Origin: Mastigias papua
Taxonomy: Eukaryota > Cnidaria > Scyphozoa > Rhizostomeae > Mastigiidae
Length of the DNA: 64,000 nucleotides
Direction of reading: 5' to 3'
Assembly (NCBI GenBank): GCA_964019165.1
Contig: OZ025274.1
Span: 10,012,407 to 10,076,406, forward strand
Position numbers and translations under genes: made by a program. Below the pieces are notes generated by a model. It worked only from the letters and a program-made list of their open reading frames with translations. It was not told the origin of the DNA and ran no database searches. This document shows positions 44,801-53,200 of this stretch, one piece after another. The number at the start of each line of letters is the position of its first letter. Positions within the stretch are counted from its first letter, which is position 1.

Positions 44801-45024
44801 AGAGGATAATGACATCAAAAGTCCAATTTAAGCTCCAATTAACTGAAGAACAAAGGCACCTTCTGGATGAAGTTCCAATTCCACAAGGTAAAAATGTTTT
44901 GGAAGATTGGGTTTTGGTTAATTTTACTTCAAAGGAAGTAATGAGATTTGCAGAGTTGATGAGACTCAAACCAGGTTGGCTTGAAGATTCCGTAGAAATG
45001 AAGCACTGCTGTGCAATGATGTGA
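24429..45024 (+). CDS. gene A: nine-exon gene for a CaaX-box protein of unknown family (676 residues)
   Basis: I joined nine exons: 24429-24504, 32530-32910, 34466-34663, 35123-35274, 39665-39892, 42799-43053, 43569-43770, 44048-44266 and 44705-45024. Each has AG/GT borders, the phases (1,1,1,0,0,0,1,1) match at every join, and the total is 2031 bases with one stop at the end. The protein begins with a Lys-rich stretch, is mostly acidic and hydrophilic, and has no signal peptide or membrane segment. It carries a related ETV-acidic module in exons 5 and 6 and an Asp-rich run in exon 7. It ends Cys-Cys-Ala-Met-Met, a CaaX box with an extra cysteine. Met in the last position favours farnesylation, so a membrane-anchored cytoplasmic protein is the best inference. 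I do not recognise the family. GCAG before the first ATG could be a splice acceptor, so an upstream exon is possible. Confidence 0.72.
27700..27950 (-). mobile_element. R2-like LINE fragment, minus strand
   Basis: On the minus strand, L-S-I-H-S-K-N-K-L-I-I-S-Q-R-Y-V-L-S-K-L-S-Y-H matches, block for block, L-S-I-H-P-R-N-R-L-F-L-Y-D-L-Y-V-L-S-T-I-S at about 37493-37560 in the plus-strand R2-like relic. Only this C-terminal block survives. Confidence 0.55.
28990..29640 (+). mobile_element. 3' end of a CR1-like LINE
   Basis: The frame 28973-29491 reads as the C-terminal domain of a non-LTR reverse transcriptase: Q-H-I-R-A-A-K-V-I-Y, D-V-L-A-A-V-N-W-Q-D-L, and then a late F-R-G-P-I-I-W-N-S-L-N block before the stop at 29491. 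The copy is 5' truncated, as is usual for LINEs, and its AT-rich 3' tail leads straight into the ATGT array at 29649. Open for 170 codons, so probably fairly young. Confidence 0.75.
29649..29840 (+). repeat. perfect (ATGT)48 microsatellite
   Basis: 192 bases of uninterrupted ATGT, 48 copies, immediately after a LINE 3' end. Frames through it give meaningless MYVC or HTYI repeats. Confidence 0.98.
31650..32340 (-). mobile_element. minus-strand LINE relic (jockey/RTE-like)
   Basis: On the minus strand, K-Y-G-P-L-Q-V-H-N-G-I-A, G-E-C-P-K-Q-I-K-Q-G-I-L and L-Q-K-P appear at 32130-32260 as an RT N-terminal block. After a large internal deletion comes a C-terminal block with W-L-G-N-V-M-R, E-T-P-V-T-K-A and G-R-P-K-M-I-W at about 31910-32025. 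It ends less than 200 bases before gene A exon 2. Confidence 0.6.
32530..32910 (+). CDS. gene A exon 2
   Basis: Acceptor TTTGTGCAG, donor GAAG|GTATTT. 127 codons, very acidic and Ser/Asn rich (K-E-D-E-E-E-N-N), with L-Q-F-K-V-D-I-T-S-P near its start. Phase 1 at both ends. Confidence 0.72.
33120..33900 (+). mobile_element. Penelope-like element relic (3' part)
   Basis: Plus-strand frames give I-P-Y-S-Q-A-L-R-I-R-R-I near 33258-33293, W-L-I-V-R-G-Y near 33348, and V-D-K-V-R-G-L-D-R-E-F near 33395-33427. R-V-P-L-V-L-A-Y-H-P-A-L lies near 33471-33506, A-F-K-R-C-K-N-L-K-D near 33601-33634, C-V-R-C-D-N near 33688, and Q-Y-V-G near 33822. This is the order seen in elements with an RT followed by a Cys-containing linker and GIY-YIG endonuclease. 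It is broken by stops and lies in gene A intron 2. Confidence 0.6.
34466..34663 (+). CDS. gene A exon 3
   Basis: Acceptor TTTGTAG, donor ACAG|GTTAGA. 66 codons including G-D-G-R-F-N-I-G-T-Q-T-P and F-L-E-D-I-K-V-T-I-I-D-R. It is the most globular-looking part of the N-terminal half. Phase 1 at both ends. Confidence 0.72.
35123..35274 (+). CDS. gene A exon 4
   Basis: Acceptor CTGTCGTAG, donor CAA|GTAAGT. 51 codons, Ser/Thr/Asp rich, with V-E-D-F-F-N-R-Y-P-D-D near the end. Enters in phase 1 and leaves in phase 0. Confidence 0.7.
36440..37600 (+). mobile_element. R2-like LINE reverse-transcriptase relic
   Basis: Open pieces 36453-36731 and 36807-37127 give P-L-D-Q-I-S, N-F-R-P-I-T-L-E near 36648, L-L-D-L-R-N-A-F near 36863-36887, and Q-G-N-C-L-S-S near 37045. 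A shifted frame gives F-S-D-D-A-A-V near 37186, the catalytic box with Ser for Ala. S-L-S-I-H-P-R-N-R-L follows near 37500. It lies in gene A intron 4, on the same strand as the gene. Confidence 0.68.
38129..38600. repeat. pair of diverged direct repeats about 375 bp apart
   Basis: Copies at about 38129-38225 and 38503-38600 share ACTACCTA, ATAGAGAGGT, TTGTATGT, TCATGA, TGAAGTTTC, and CATCG in the same order. They lie downstream of the R2-like relic and may belong to the 3' region of an element. Confidence 0.5.
39665..39892 (+). CDS. gene A exon 5 (first ETV-acidic module)
   Basis: Acceptor TTGTTAG, donor GAG|GTTAGC, 76 codons, phase 0 at both ends. The first half has K-E-I-I-V-D-I-Q-T-S-P-W. 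The second has a basic strand K-V-V-R-T-R-K-V-I-I-T-K followed by E-D-G-D-E-I-E-T-V-V-E-E-E, which recurs in exon 6. Confidence 0.75.
41126..42317. mobile_element. non-autonomous transposon-like element with arrayed 21-bp repeats in its inverted ends
   Basis: Left and right ends are inverted copies over about 160-180 bp. GTGGCCCATA lies at 41131-41140 and TATGGGCCAC at 42302-42311. Each arm is largely an array of a 21-bp unit based on TCCAGTCAAAAGAAAGTTTTG: six units at 42168-42292 on the right, and four to five in inverse orientation at about 41155-41245 on the left. CATTT borders both ends and may be the target duplication. The interior codes for nothing recognisable. It lies in gene A intron 5. 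Confidence 0.72.
42799..43053 (+). CDS. gene A exon 6 (second ETV-acidic module)
   Basis: Acceptor TCCTGTAG, donor AAG|GTAAAT, 85 codons, phase 0 at both ends. Contains V-I-K-K-R-R-V-I-S-G, then T-I-T-R-K-V-M-I-S-K-N-E followed by D-E-D-I-E-T-V-I-Q-E-D, aligning with the second half of exon 5. Confidence 0.77.
43569..43770 (+). CDS. gene A exon 7 (Asp-rich)
   Basis: Acceptor GTAAATAG, donor GGAG|GTGAGG. 67 codons, including an Asp-rich tract encoded by an imperfect GAT/GAC repeat at about 43602-43684, then a Gly/Glu-rich end. The polypyrimidine tract before the acceptor is poor, so this exon is less certain than its neighbours. Confidence 0.6.
44048..44266 (+). CDS. gene A exon 8
   Basis: Acceptor TCTCTCTGAAG, donor AGAG|GTATAA. 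73 codons, acidic, with N-L-E-D-L-L-G-P-A-N-E-E-H-E. Phase 1 at both ends. Confidence 0.72.
44705..45024 (+). CDS. gene A terminal exon with CaaX box
   Basis: The acceptor is GTATTCTAG; an alternative at 44662-44663 runs into stops in frame. The exon encodes K-V-Q-F-K-L-Q-L-T-E-E-Q, D-E-V-P-I-P-Q-G-K, then W-V-L-V-N-F-T-S-K-E-V and L-K-P-G-W-L-E, a compact domain-like end. It finishes with H-C-C-A-M-M and TGA. The last four residues fit CaaX, and the Cys before it could be palmitoylated. Confidence 0.78.
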
Positions 45025-46700
45025 TTTTGGGAACCTAAAATTATTTAATTGGACTATTAGCTAGTGGGTACTTCTTAGAGTGATTTGAATCTGAATACTT
45101 TTGGAATTGTATTGCTTCGTTAATATTGCAATGCGATAGCTTGGTGTGATGTGATCAATTACAGCACTGAATTGTCTTTTTGGCTTTACCGTTGGTTTTA
45201 TATATAAAGGGTTCATTATAACACCAGATCCCACATAGTGAAAAAGTTATAAGAGATTGGTGCTATTTAACCCATTTTAACCAGTATATATAGGTTGCTA
45301 TTTTCAGAAGGATTGCGATTTTGTGTTGCCTATGATTTACCGCTTGCACTGCTGTTCCTTCTGTTGATTATTTCGGATTTATATTAGCATCTAATGATTG
45401 AAACTACATGAGAAGTAAAAAGTTGAAACATAAATCATATTTAATATATACTGCATACCCCTCTTTCTTTTAAGTAATTCGTGCAAGTTGTGTCTTCATG
45501 AAAATATGACTAATTCCTTCATTTCTAGCAAACATGAATTGTGTACATTTTCATCATTGCAATAATACCTTAGCAATAACTGTTGGGATTTATATTTGCA
45601 AAGCATTTCTGACTTTTTAGTCTGACATTTTGAAATTAATTTTTTATTTCTAGGCATTCATCGAATACTTGTTTTTCCATAATTAGCATGTCTTGGTTGT
45701 AGTGATTGCGCTTTTGAATTCATTATCATCACGCAAATAGCATTTAAGTTAGATGGATGTGATCTATTTATGTTGAAATGCCCTTAGTACTTCGTGTTCA
45801 CGTAATCTGTTCTTTGTATTTGCCTTTTGCACTTGTGGATTTTTATTTAGTCTTCCCTATAGGTGGCAGGGATTTATTTGTGAATGCCAGCAGTGGCATT
45901 GTTATGCTTTTGGAATAAGTATTTTGTGCTAGATTATGACTTTAGTATTTTCCTTCGGTTTTAAACCAAAATATTTGATATTCGGTTATGTTTGAATTAT
46001 TTAGCACTATTACGTGTTATCTATTGTTTATTTTTCTTCCATGCTTGTGACTTACTGAAATAGTTAAACAGGAGTACGGCTTGATATGTGATTCAAAATC
46101 TTGACGTAACTATGGGGAACTCTGCATTTTTCAGCACGCTTTTGACAGAGTAGACACAGAATAGATTGACTTTTCTCAAATTTTCTTTCGTGACGTTCTT
46201 CGCATTATCAATTTATTTTATATCATTATTGAGAGTTTCAACATAACTAGATATTCTCACTACCTGGCTTTTGTTTTGATAAATTAGAGAAATTTTGATA
46301 GTAACATTAAAAAGAGTCTAGTGGCAATGGGGGTCAGGGTCGAAACCACTGGTCTGAACTCTCTGAGACATCTCATAGTTTGTGACATGATTCTTTAGTT
46401 TTGCCAATGAAAATTTCATAGTCAATTCAGGCGGCCGCCACTTAGAATATTCGCGGTTTAATGTATCTCTTATGATTTAACTAACGTAATTAATGAGTAA
46501 AAGTAAAAGTTTATCTTCAAGCTTCGATGCAACTGACGTTCTTTTGTCTTTGAGCTTAGGTTATGGTATATGTTTGGAAAAAGATTTCTCTTGTAGCCTC
46601 CCTGCAATTTGCCTGGCACTTTGTTTCGCCCAGTCGTTTCTGAAGTGTACGTTTTATGGCTCGATTTCCATTTTGACTTCTCTGAGAGTGAACAAACGAC
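45025..46700. other. gene A 3' UTR and intergenic sequence
   Basis: AT-rich sequence with no conserved frame or repeat that I recognise. No AATAAA stands out close to the gene A stop, so the transcript end cannot be placed. Confidence 0.5.
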
Positions 46701-46739
46701 AGTCAATTATCATCTCAACAGAACATTAGCAAGTCATTC

Positions 46740-48110
46740 TACAAACATTTAGCAAGATTCTAGAGGCCTTTAAGAGCATGAAGTATCTAGGAGTCCACAT
46801 TGATACATGCTTTTCATTTTATGAGAGAAATTTGTATAAGAATACGAGTCTCATTATACCGAAAAGCTTAGGATAGTCATAACAAAACTGCCAACCTGCT
46901 ACTTCCGGATTGTGATATTTATACACGCTGTTTTTTCCAATAGGTTTAAAAGTTTTCAGTTTTGGTGAGAGCAAACGCGTTGGATGTATTATATGGTTAT
47001 TTTTCATACAGGAACGCACGTTATAAACGTCCGAATTATGTTCATGGTTTATACACATGAATGTGTTCACTTTTTATGAAAAAGATCCATGCAAGAGGGG
47101 AATTAAAGATCATATAGGGGGGGGGGGCAAATTTGACTGAAAAATATAATCATACCTGTACGATTATTTGAGACTAAAGAGTAACTTACTTATTAGGCAA
47201 ATTAAAGGAAGGAAGAACGATAAATTTAGGGGAAAAATAGAAAAATTTGAGCCTAGTGTTAGGTAATTTTGTATGAAAATTAAGCCTCGGGTCATAAAGT
47301 AGTTCTCTTATAGAAATAAAAACGGGTAGTTTCTTTTGCTGGAGGTAGTATACTTAGAAAATGTCGTCACCCCTTTTCATTAGTGTCTTCTTTTGCTGGT
47401 CTGCTCGGAGGTTGATTGATATAGCCGAATCTCGTCAAATACAGAAACTTCAAGCTCGAGCTCCCAGAATGATCGATATCAGCAGCCTGCGATGCTCCTG
47501 GCTAAACATGGATTTAAACTTTGAGTTTGGATATGGAGATAGCTTATAGATAGATATCTGTATTCAGCATGAGAAAATTGCTACTTGAATATGTACAGAA
47601 TTCATCGGCGTTCATCTCTTTTCTATTTTGCAATGATATTAAAAATGGTTCCTCAGCCCACTAACGGATGAAGCATACAGAGCGCTTCGTCGAATGTAGA
47701 AGATCCAAGCGGAAGTTATCGCCAAGAATTTTGCAAGAATAAAGAATGACTGTTAGGTCAGCAATAGAGTAGACCTGACATTCGATTGAAAGTTTACATT
47801 AACGCCATGATGGATGAGAGATGGAGAGATCACCAAGAAAATGGGAAACAGATAGTTTTTAAAATAGAATTTAAAGAAGTTTACCAATGTAGAAGAAGAA
47901 ATGCTTCATAAACTGAAACTGCTCGATGTTTTCAATCAAGCTCCACTGAGAAGACCAGCTGAAAGCAAGGATGCTGCAACAAGATGTCAGAATTAGAAGT
48001 GAGACCTTTTTTATACTCCCTGGAAAGAGAGCATACAAAGATTAAGCCTTAACTCATTGAAAGACAGAAGGAACGACAGATTGTTTAGATGATGTTACGG
48101 CAAGCCCCTA
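46740..48110 (+). mobile_element. scattered LINE debris, plus strand
   Basis: Short blocks typical of LINE C-termini appear in different frames. They include K-Y-L-G-V-H-I-D near 46782-46805, I-Q-K-L-Q-A-R-A near 47437-47460, and A-Y-R-A-L-R-R-M near 47677. Stops are frequent. A G-run of 11 lies near 47117. Weak evidence; possibly more than one element. Confidence 0.35.
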
Positions 48111-48469
48111 AAATTCGAATATTGTACTGGGCTTTGGTGAAATTAAGCTCTTTAGCCCAATTAGATTCTGTGAGCTATCAGGATCATAGTGAACTCATAA
48201 TCAATTTAACAAACTTGCATCTACAACTCTAATCACTGTTTTACTAGCCTTAAATAACACAACTTGAAAGCAATGAAGTTTACAACCACCTATTGCTAAG
48301 TGATTAGTTTACTTTTTAGTGTTCAAACTACTAAGTTCATTACCATATTTTTCATTATCGTGAAAGCTTACGTACCAATGCTATTGGAGGAAAAGACAAG
48401 TTAATAGAAAATCAACTGAACGATCATCAGAAAAATATCAGTTGAAATAATAGCCGAAAGTGTGGTGCC

Positions 48470-49480
48470 GATATAGAAGTAACAAGATTGCACAGGTCAT
48501 AGAGAAGATATAAGCACCCCATGTGCCTTGGATTTGTAACTGATAGATTAAAGTGTATGTACAACAGGTTAAGACTTCTTGAAGAGCTTGGATGGGAAAC
48601 ACTTTATGATCGTAGGCGGTATCGAAGGCTGTGCCATTTTTTTGTTCTTTCCAAGTCCAAAACCCCAGTTTATCTTTATCAAGAAATTCCAGAACAGCGA
48701 ACTGTTGAGTATAATTTGAGAAACACTCGCTATTATGAGCCGAATTTAAGTAGGACGGTCCGTTTCTCAAATTCCTATTTTTCGAACATACTAGATGAAT
48801 GGAACAAATTAGATAAAGCAGTTCAAGGATCTCCCTCCATTTCAGTATTTAAGAAAAACTTGTTGCAAATCATTAGACCTTTAAAAAACCCAGTTTACAA
48901 CATTTGTGATATTGTAGGTGTTAAAATACTAACAAGGCTTCGAGTCAAGTTCAGCTCCTTGAATGAGCATAGATTTAGGCACAACTTTGAATGTTTGAGT
49001 CCAGCGTGTGTTTGTGGAGCAACTAAGGAAGACACTGAGCACTACCTCCTGCACTGCCCACAGTTCTGTACTTTGCGCCAAACTCTCCTTGGTCAAATAT
49101 CAGATGTTGGTTTTGATATAGCTAACATGACTACTAAGGATCTTTGTTATTTGTTGTTGTATGGTAAGCCTAATGGAAGCACACTTATTAATAGAATGAT
49201 ATTAGAAGCAACAATATCCTTTATTAAATCTTCTAAAAGGTTTGAATAACTACGTTGGGGGGTAACAACAGCCACACCCTTCTCCTTTGTTTGTGTTTGG
49301 TTTAGTTTTCGTAACTGGCTCATGCTGAGGGCAATGGTAGTCTCTAACCCTACAAAATTTTTCCTTCAGACAGCATGTTCTATTTTTAATGTTTGATATT
49401 TTGGAACACGCGTTGTCGTGTGCGTGTGACTGCCATTGACCTCAGCATGAATACCTACTTTGTACTTTGTAAATAAAAAA
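48470..49480 (+). mobile_element. 5'-truncated LINE, C-terminal domain
   Basis: An uninterrupted 242-residue frame (48521-49249) reads as the end of a non-LTR ORF2: an R-R-R-Y-R-R-L block, Y-N-L-R-N-T near 48712, and L-R-V-K-F-S-S-L-N-E-H-R-F-R-H-N-F. Then comes the family's zinc-binding C-x-C-x7-H-x4-C (C-V-C-G ... H-Y-L-L-H-C) near 49010-49060. The stop is followed by a 3' tail with AATAAA near 49471. 5' truncation and an intact frame suggest a relatively recent insertion. It is not a host gene. Confidence 0.75.
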
Positions 49481-50416
49481 TGAAATTGTAAGTGGCACTT
49501 GTAGTGAGGACTCGGTGGCACCATGTCTTTCCTCACTGCGAGTGTTCACAAGAAAATGTATTTTTATTTTTCTTTTTAAGAACTTGTTTTTATATGATAA
49601 AAAAAAGTGTATTTGGGTCTTCACGAGCTTTCCATAGTAATGAAAATCGATATTTCTTTTTGACTAGATGACAAAATGTAAATTTTAATGTACTTGCTTC
49701 CTTCTAGTGAAGAACCTAGAACACCTTTTTCCCGACTTTTAGTACAAGTGATTTCACTAATGTACTTATATTCATATCAAGTATCTTTTTCGACAAATAA
49801 GTTTACAGTGTTAAAACCATGAACATTAAATCTACAAAAGTTTAGAAAAATTTATCTTAATAAATATAAGCGCTACAGCCAACTTTTGAACCAAGCGTTG
49901 CATAGTTTCTAATAAGACTATCCTTTTGGTGCAATTGCCCTGTGCCTCTAACTTAGTAAGATATCCACATAAAGTATATTTCATTGGCTTTGCTGAACAT
50001 GACAATTTGTGAAAAGTGCAGCAGAAAGTTCGAAAAATGCCAGCTACAATTAGTTATGAATATTTCTTTTCAGCCAGGTGTCTTGGTGTATAGCCACCTT
50101 GGTACCTGCCGGTTTTATATTGAAAAAGTAGAAAACAGGTCCTAAGGTGTCGTTGCTAGAAGATACCGTTGAAGCGTTATGTTTAGTAATGAGGCAGTGC
50201 AAGCACGTGATCCAAAGGAGCGACGAAAGACGCCAATAATGATCAATCTAGAAGCTTATGACCATTGAAAACACATCAGTGCTTGTTATCAGCGATCGTG
50301 TTCAATGAGCATGGTTAGTCATGTGCACCATGGTTTGTAAGCAGAATGAAGTTTGAAAGATGATCTAAGTTTACTTGCGGTCAAACGACGCCCTCCATTA
50401 GTGAAGATCTGCAAAG

Positions 50417-51538
50417 ATGGAAGACAACAACGTGCAAATGGAAGAAAGTAAAGCCTTATCCAAAGAGAATAAGAGTAAAAAGTCTAAGAAATGGAAAAGA
50501 AAATCACATAGAGGAGAGACCTCAGCCTCGATGAAAAATTCATCGGAAAATGGAACAGATTCTGATCTTTGTGATAATGAAGAAGGGAAGCCAAGCGCAA
50601 GAGAGCGGAAATCGCTTAAAGACAGAATAAAAAAGATGTCCATAAGAAAATCGAGCAAGGCTGATAGGAGGAACGGCTCTCGTTTGTCTGAGAAGACGGA
50701 AGAAGAATTGAGTGAAAGAGAGCAGGAAGCAAGCAAGGTTGGAAAAGAACCTGAACTATGTGAGGAAAATCACGATGGGGATGGCATTAAAGCTGAAGAG
50801 AAAATGAATGGAAGTTATGTAAGCGATGAGCACTGCGATGATATCGGAGAAGAAGGACTCAGGAAGATCGAAGAGCAAGATAAGCTTGCAGTCATTCGTG
50901 AATGTACGGAAAAAGACAAAGTTGATCCTGCACAAGCGGAGCAGGAAAACGAGAACTTCTTAGAAAGTTCTTGTGAAGTAAGAAAATTAGAGGAAGATGA
51001 AAGAAGAAAATCAAAAGAGAATTTTGATGCAGTTATTGCCGAACTTGTATGCAAAGAAGTAGACTTGAAGGAAGAACCAATTGAGCAAGGAACAATGCAT
51101 AACTGTGAAAGCAAAACTCAAGAAGAGAAAGCCCCAAGGTGCGAGTTATTGGAGACAGAGACTGATGGCATAATCAACGAGGATAGTCCAATAGAAAATG
51201 CAGAACAAAAAGGAACTGAATCAACTTTGCTGGATGATAAGTCATCCTCTACTGTTTCGATCAGTCCGAAGCCTGATGATGAACCAACAACAAACAATTG
51301 CATTGACTACCTTCAGCGGTCACATCATGATGATCTTGAACAGGAAATGAAAACAAACTTGGATCCTGGGTTTGAAAATAACGCCGAAAATAAAGATAAG
51401 AAGGTATTTCGACACATCAACGATGAAAACTTGGATATATCGCAAAAAATAACAAAAAAGACCGTTGGGAAGGTTGTTGGAAGATATAGACAAGTTCATT
51501 TAACAAAAACGTATTGTCAATGTTGTTCCTTAATGTAG
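50417..51538 (+). CDS. gene B: intronless gene for an acidic CaaX-box protein of unknown family (373 residues)
   Basis: ATG at 50417 sits in AAAGATGG, a good initiation context, and the nearest upstream in-frame codon block has TGA at 50402. So the start is supported. The protein is almost entirely charged or polar. It has a Lys-rich segment at about 19-33, a second basic patch at about 62-84 (R-E-R-K-S-L-K-D-R-I-K-K), then a long Glu/Asp/Lys region with probable helices and no hydrophobic segment. The end reads Y-C-Q-C-C-S-L-M: a CaaX box ending in Met, preceded by two cysteines, the layout of proteins that are farnesylated and then palmitoylated. I do not recognise the family. Lack of introns could mean a retrocopy, but no poly(A) tract or flanking repeat is seen. 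Its plan resembles gene A upstream. Confidence 0.72.
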   Translation: MEDNNVQMEESKALSKENKSKKSKKWKRKSHRGETSASMKNSSENGTDSDLCDNEEGKPSARERKSLKDRIKKMSIRKSSKADRRNGSRLSEKTEEELSEREQEASKVGKEPELCEENHDGDGIKAEEKMNGSYVSDEHCDDIGEEGLRKIEEQDKLAVIRECTEKDKVDPAQAEQENENFLESSCEVRKLEEDERRKSKENFDAVIAELVCKEVDLKEEPIEQGTMHNCESKTQEEKAPRCELLETETDGIINEDSPIENAEQKGTESTLLDDKSSSTVSISPKPDDEPTTNNCIDYLQRSHHDDLEQEMKTNLDPGFENNAENKDKKVFRHINDENLDISQKITKKTVGKVVGRYRQVHLTKTYCQCCSLM

Positions 51539-51739
51539 ATTGTTCTAGTTTCCATTTGTTGTGTATTTGTGTTATCATAAGTAACTGTTAAGCAGTAGAG
51601 TGTTAGTAGGCCTCACAAATAACAGGAAATCATATTTATAACGTATGTTTCAATGTACATAATAGAGTAAAGCAATCATTGCAAGTAAAGGTAAATAGGA
51701 TATAAGACTGGAAGAAAGATTTGAAAGAAAGTATCAACG

Positions 51740-53200
51740 CCAGTTCTTTTATACTCTGAAGTGACTAAAGCAATTAACGAATTAAGAGCAATTAAAATTC
51801 CAGGTTTTGAGGATATTACAGCAGAGTTAGTAAAATGTGGAGACAACAATGTCGTCAGTTACTTTCTCTTAGCTTTGTGCGTCGATTTGGTTAAAGACAA
51901 AATGGCCAGACGGCTGGTTTAAATCTGTATTTATACCAATTCCGAAGAAAGGTGACACTGCGCTCTCGCAACAGAACAATCGCACCCATAAGCCATTGCA
52001 GGAAAATTCTGTTGAAAATCATTGCTGGTAGAATGCAAACTAAATTAAAAGAGGAAATAAGTGAGGAGCAGGCAGGATTTCGATCTGGCATGGACACACG
52101 GGATCAGATTCTAGATCTAAAGATGGCAATAGAAAAGAACGGAGAATATGGTAAAAATGTATATTATAAACTACAGATAAGCTTTTGATATGGTGTCCCA
52201 CGAATTACTCTGGAAATTAATGCTTGAAATGGGATTCTCTAGACATATAGTTGATCTCAGAAAGAGCCTAAATACTGACCAAAGTGCAAATGTAAGAACA
52301 ACACACGGATTAACTGTAGACTTTAGGATTGAAAAAGGTGTGCGACAAGGATGTATCTTATCCCCACATTTATTCAACATATACTCTGAAGTAGTTATGA
52401 GAACTTCCCTTGAGGGTTTTGAAGGTACAGTAAAGATTAATGGAAGGAGCATTGCAAATTTGAGATATGCATATGACATTGTGGTCGTAGGTGGTAGTAT
52501 AGAAGAGTTACAGAATATAGTAAATAGGGTCCATGAAGCTAGTAGCCAAACGAGTCTACACCTCAATACAAGTAAAACCAAGGTCATGAAGATCATTAGA
52601 GTTCCTGTACAAAGTGAACAAAACAATATAAGTGTTAACGGGCAAGACTTAGGAAAACGTGAAAAACTTTGTTTATCTTGGAGCAATGATTACCGAAAAT
52701 TCTGATGATTCTGAAGAAATCAAGAGACTTATTACTATTACCAAAAATGTAATGATTTCACTAGTCGAAATTTGAAAATACAGAGTAATTTCAATTACCA
52801 CGAAGAAAAGACGTTTAAAATCCTTGGTCTTTAGTATTGCTATTTATGGATCTGAATGCTGGATACTAAAAACAACTGACAAAAGTGAAATTAACTCCTT
52901 TGAGCTGTGGTGCTATCGACGCTTACTAAGAATAAATTGGACTGATGAAAAGACTAATGAATACTTTTTAAGTAACATTGAAAATAGTGAAAGACTGCTA
53001 ACTACCATTGCTAAGCGAAAAATGGCTTTTGTCGGACATATATTCCGAACAGGTGACATTTGTAAAGATTTATTACCAGGGAACATGTATGGAAAAAGAG
53101 GAAGAGGTAGACCAAAGACCAGATACAGCGATGACATTCTAGAATTTGGTGGGAATCGGAGCTTTGTTGATTTATATCGGCTATCACAGAATAGATAAAG
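51740..53200 (+). mobile_element. RTE-like LINE relic
   Basis: Plus-strand frames give an RT series: K-A-I-N-E-L-R-A, then E-E-I-S-E-E-Q-A-G-F-R near 52050-52083 and G-V-R-Q-G-C-I-L-S-P near 52338-52367. The catalytic box is changed to L-R-Y-A-Y-D (near 52460). A C-terminal block follows with Y-G-S-E-C-W near 52845, W-C-Y-R-R-L-L-R-I near 52909, G-H-I-F-R near 53035, and G-K-R-G-R-G-R-P near 53092. At least four frame breaks. The mutated box alone would abolish activity. Confidence 0.78.

Noticed and set aside
50398..51303. Ser/Leu-rich frames on the minus strand across gene B
   Set aside because: Antisense shadows of the Glu/Lys-rich coding strand; the plus-strand frame has a good start and a meaningful C-terminus.
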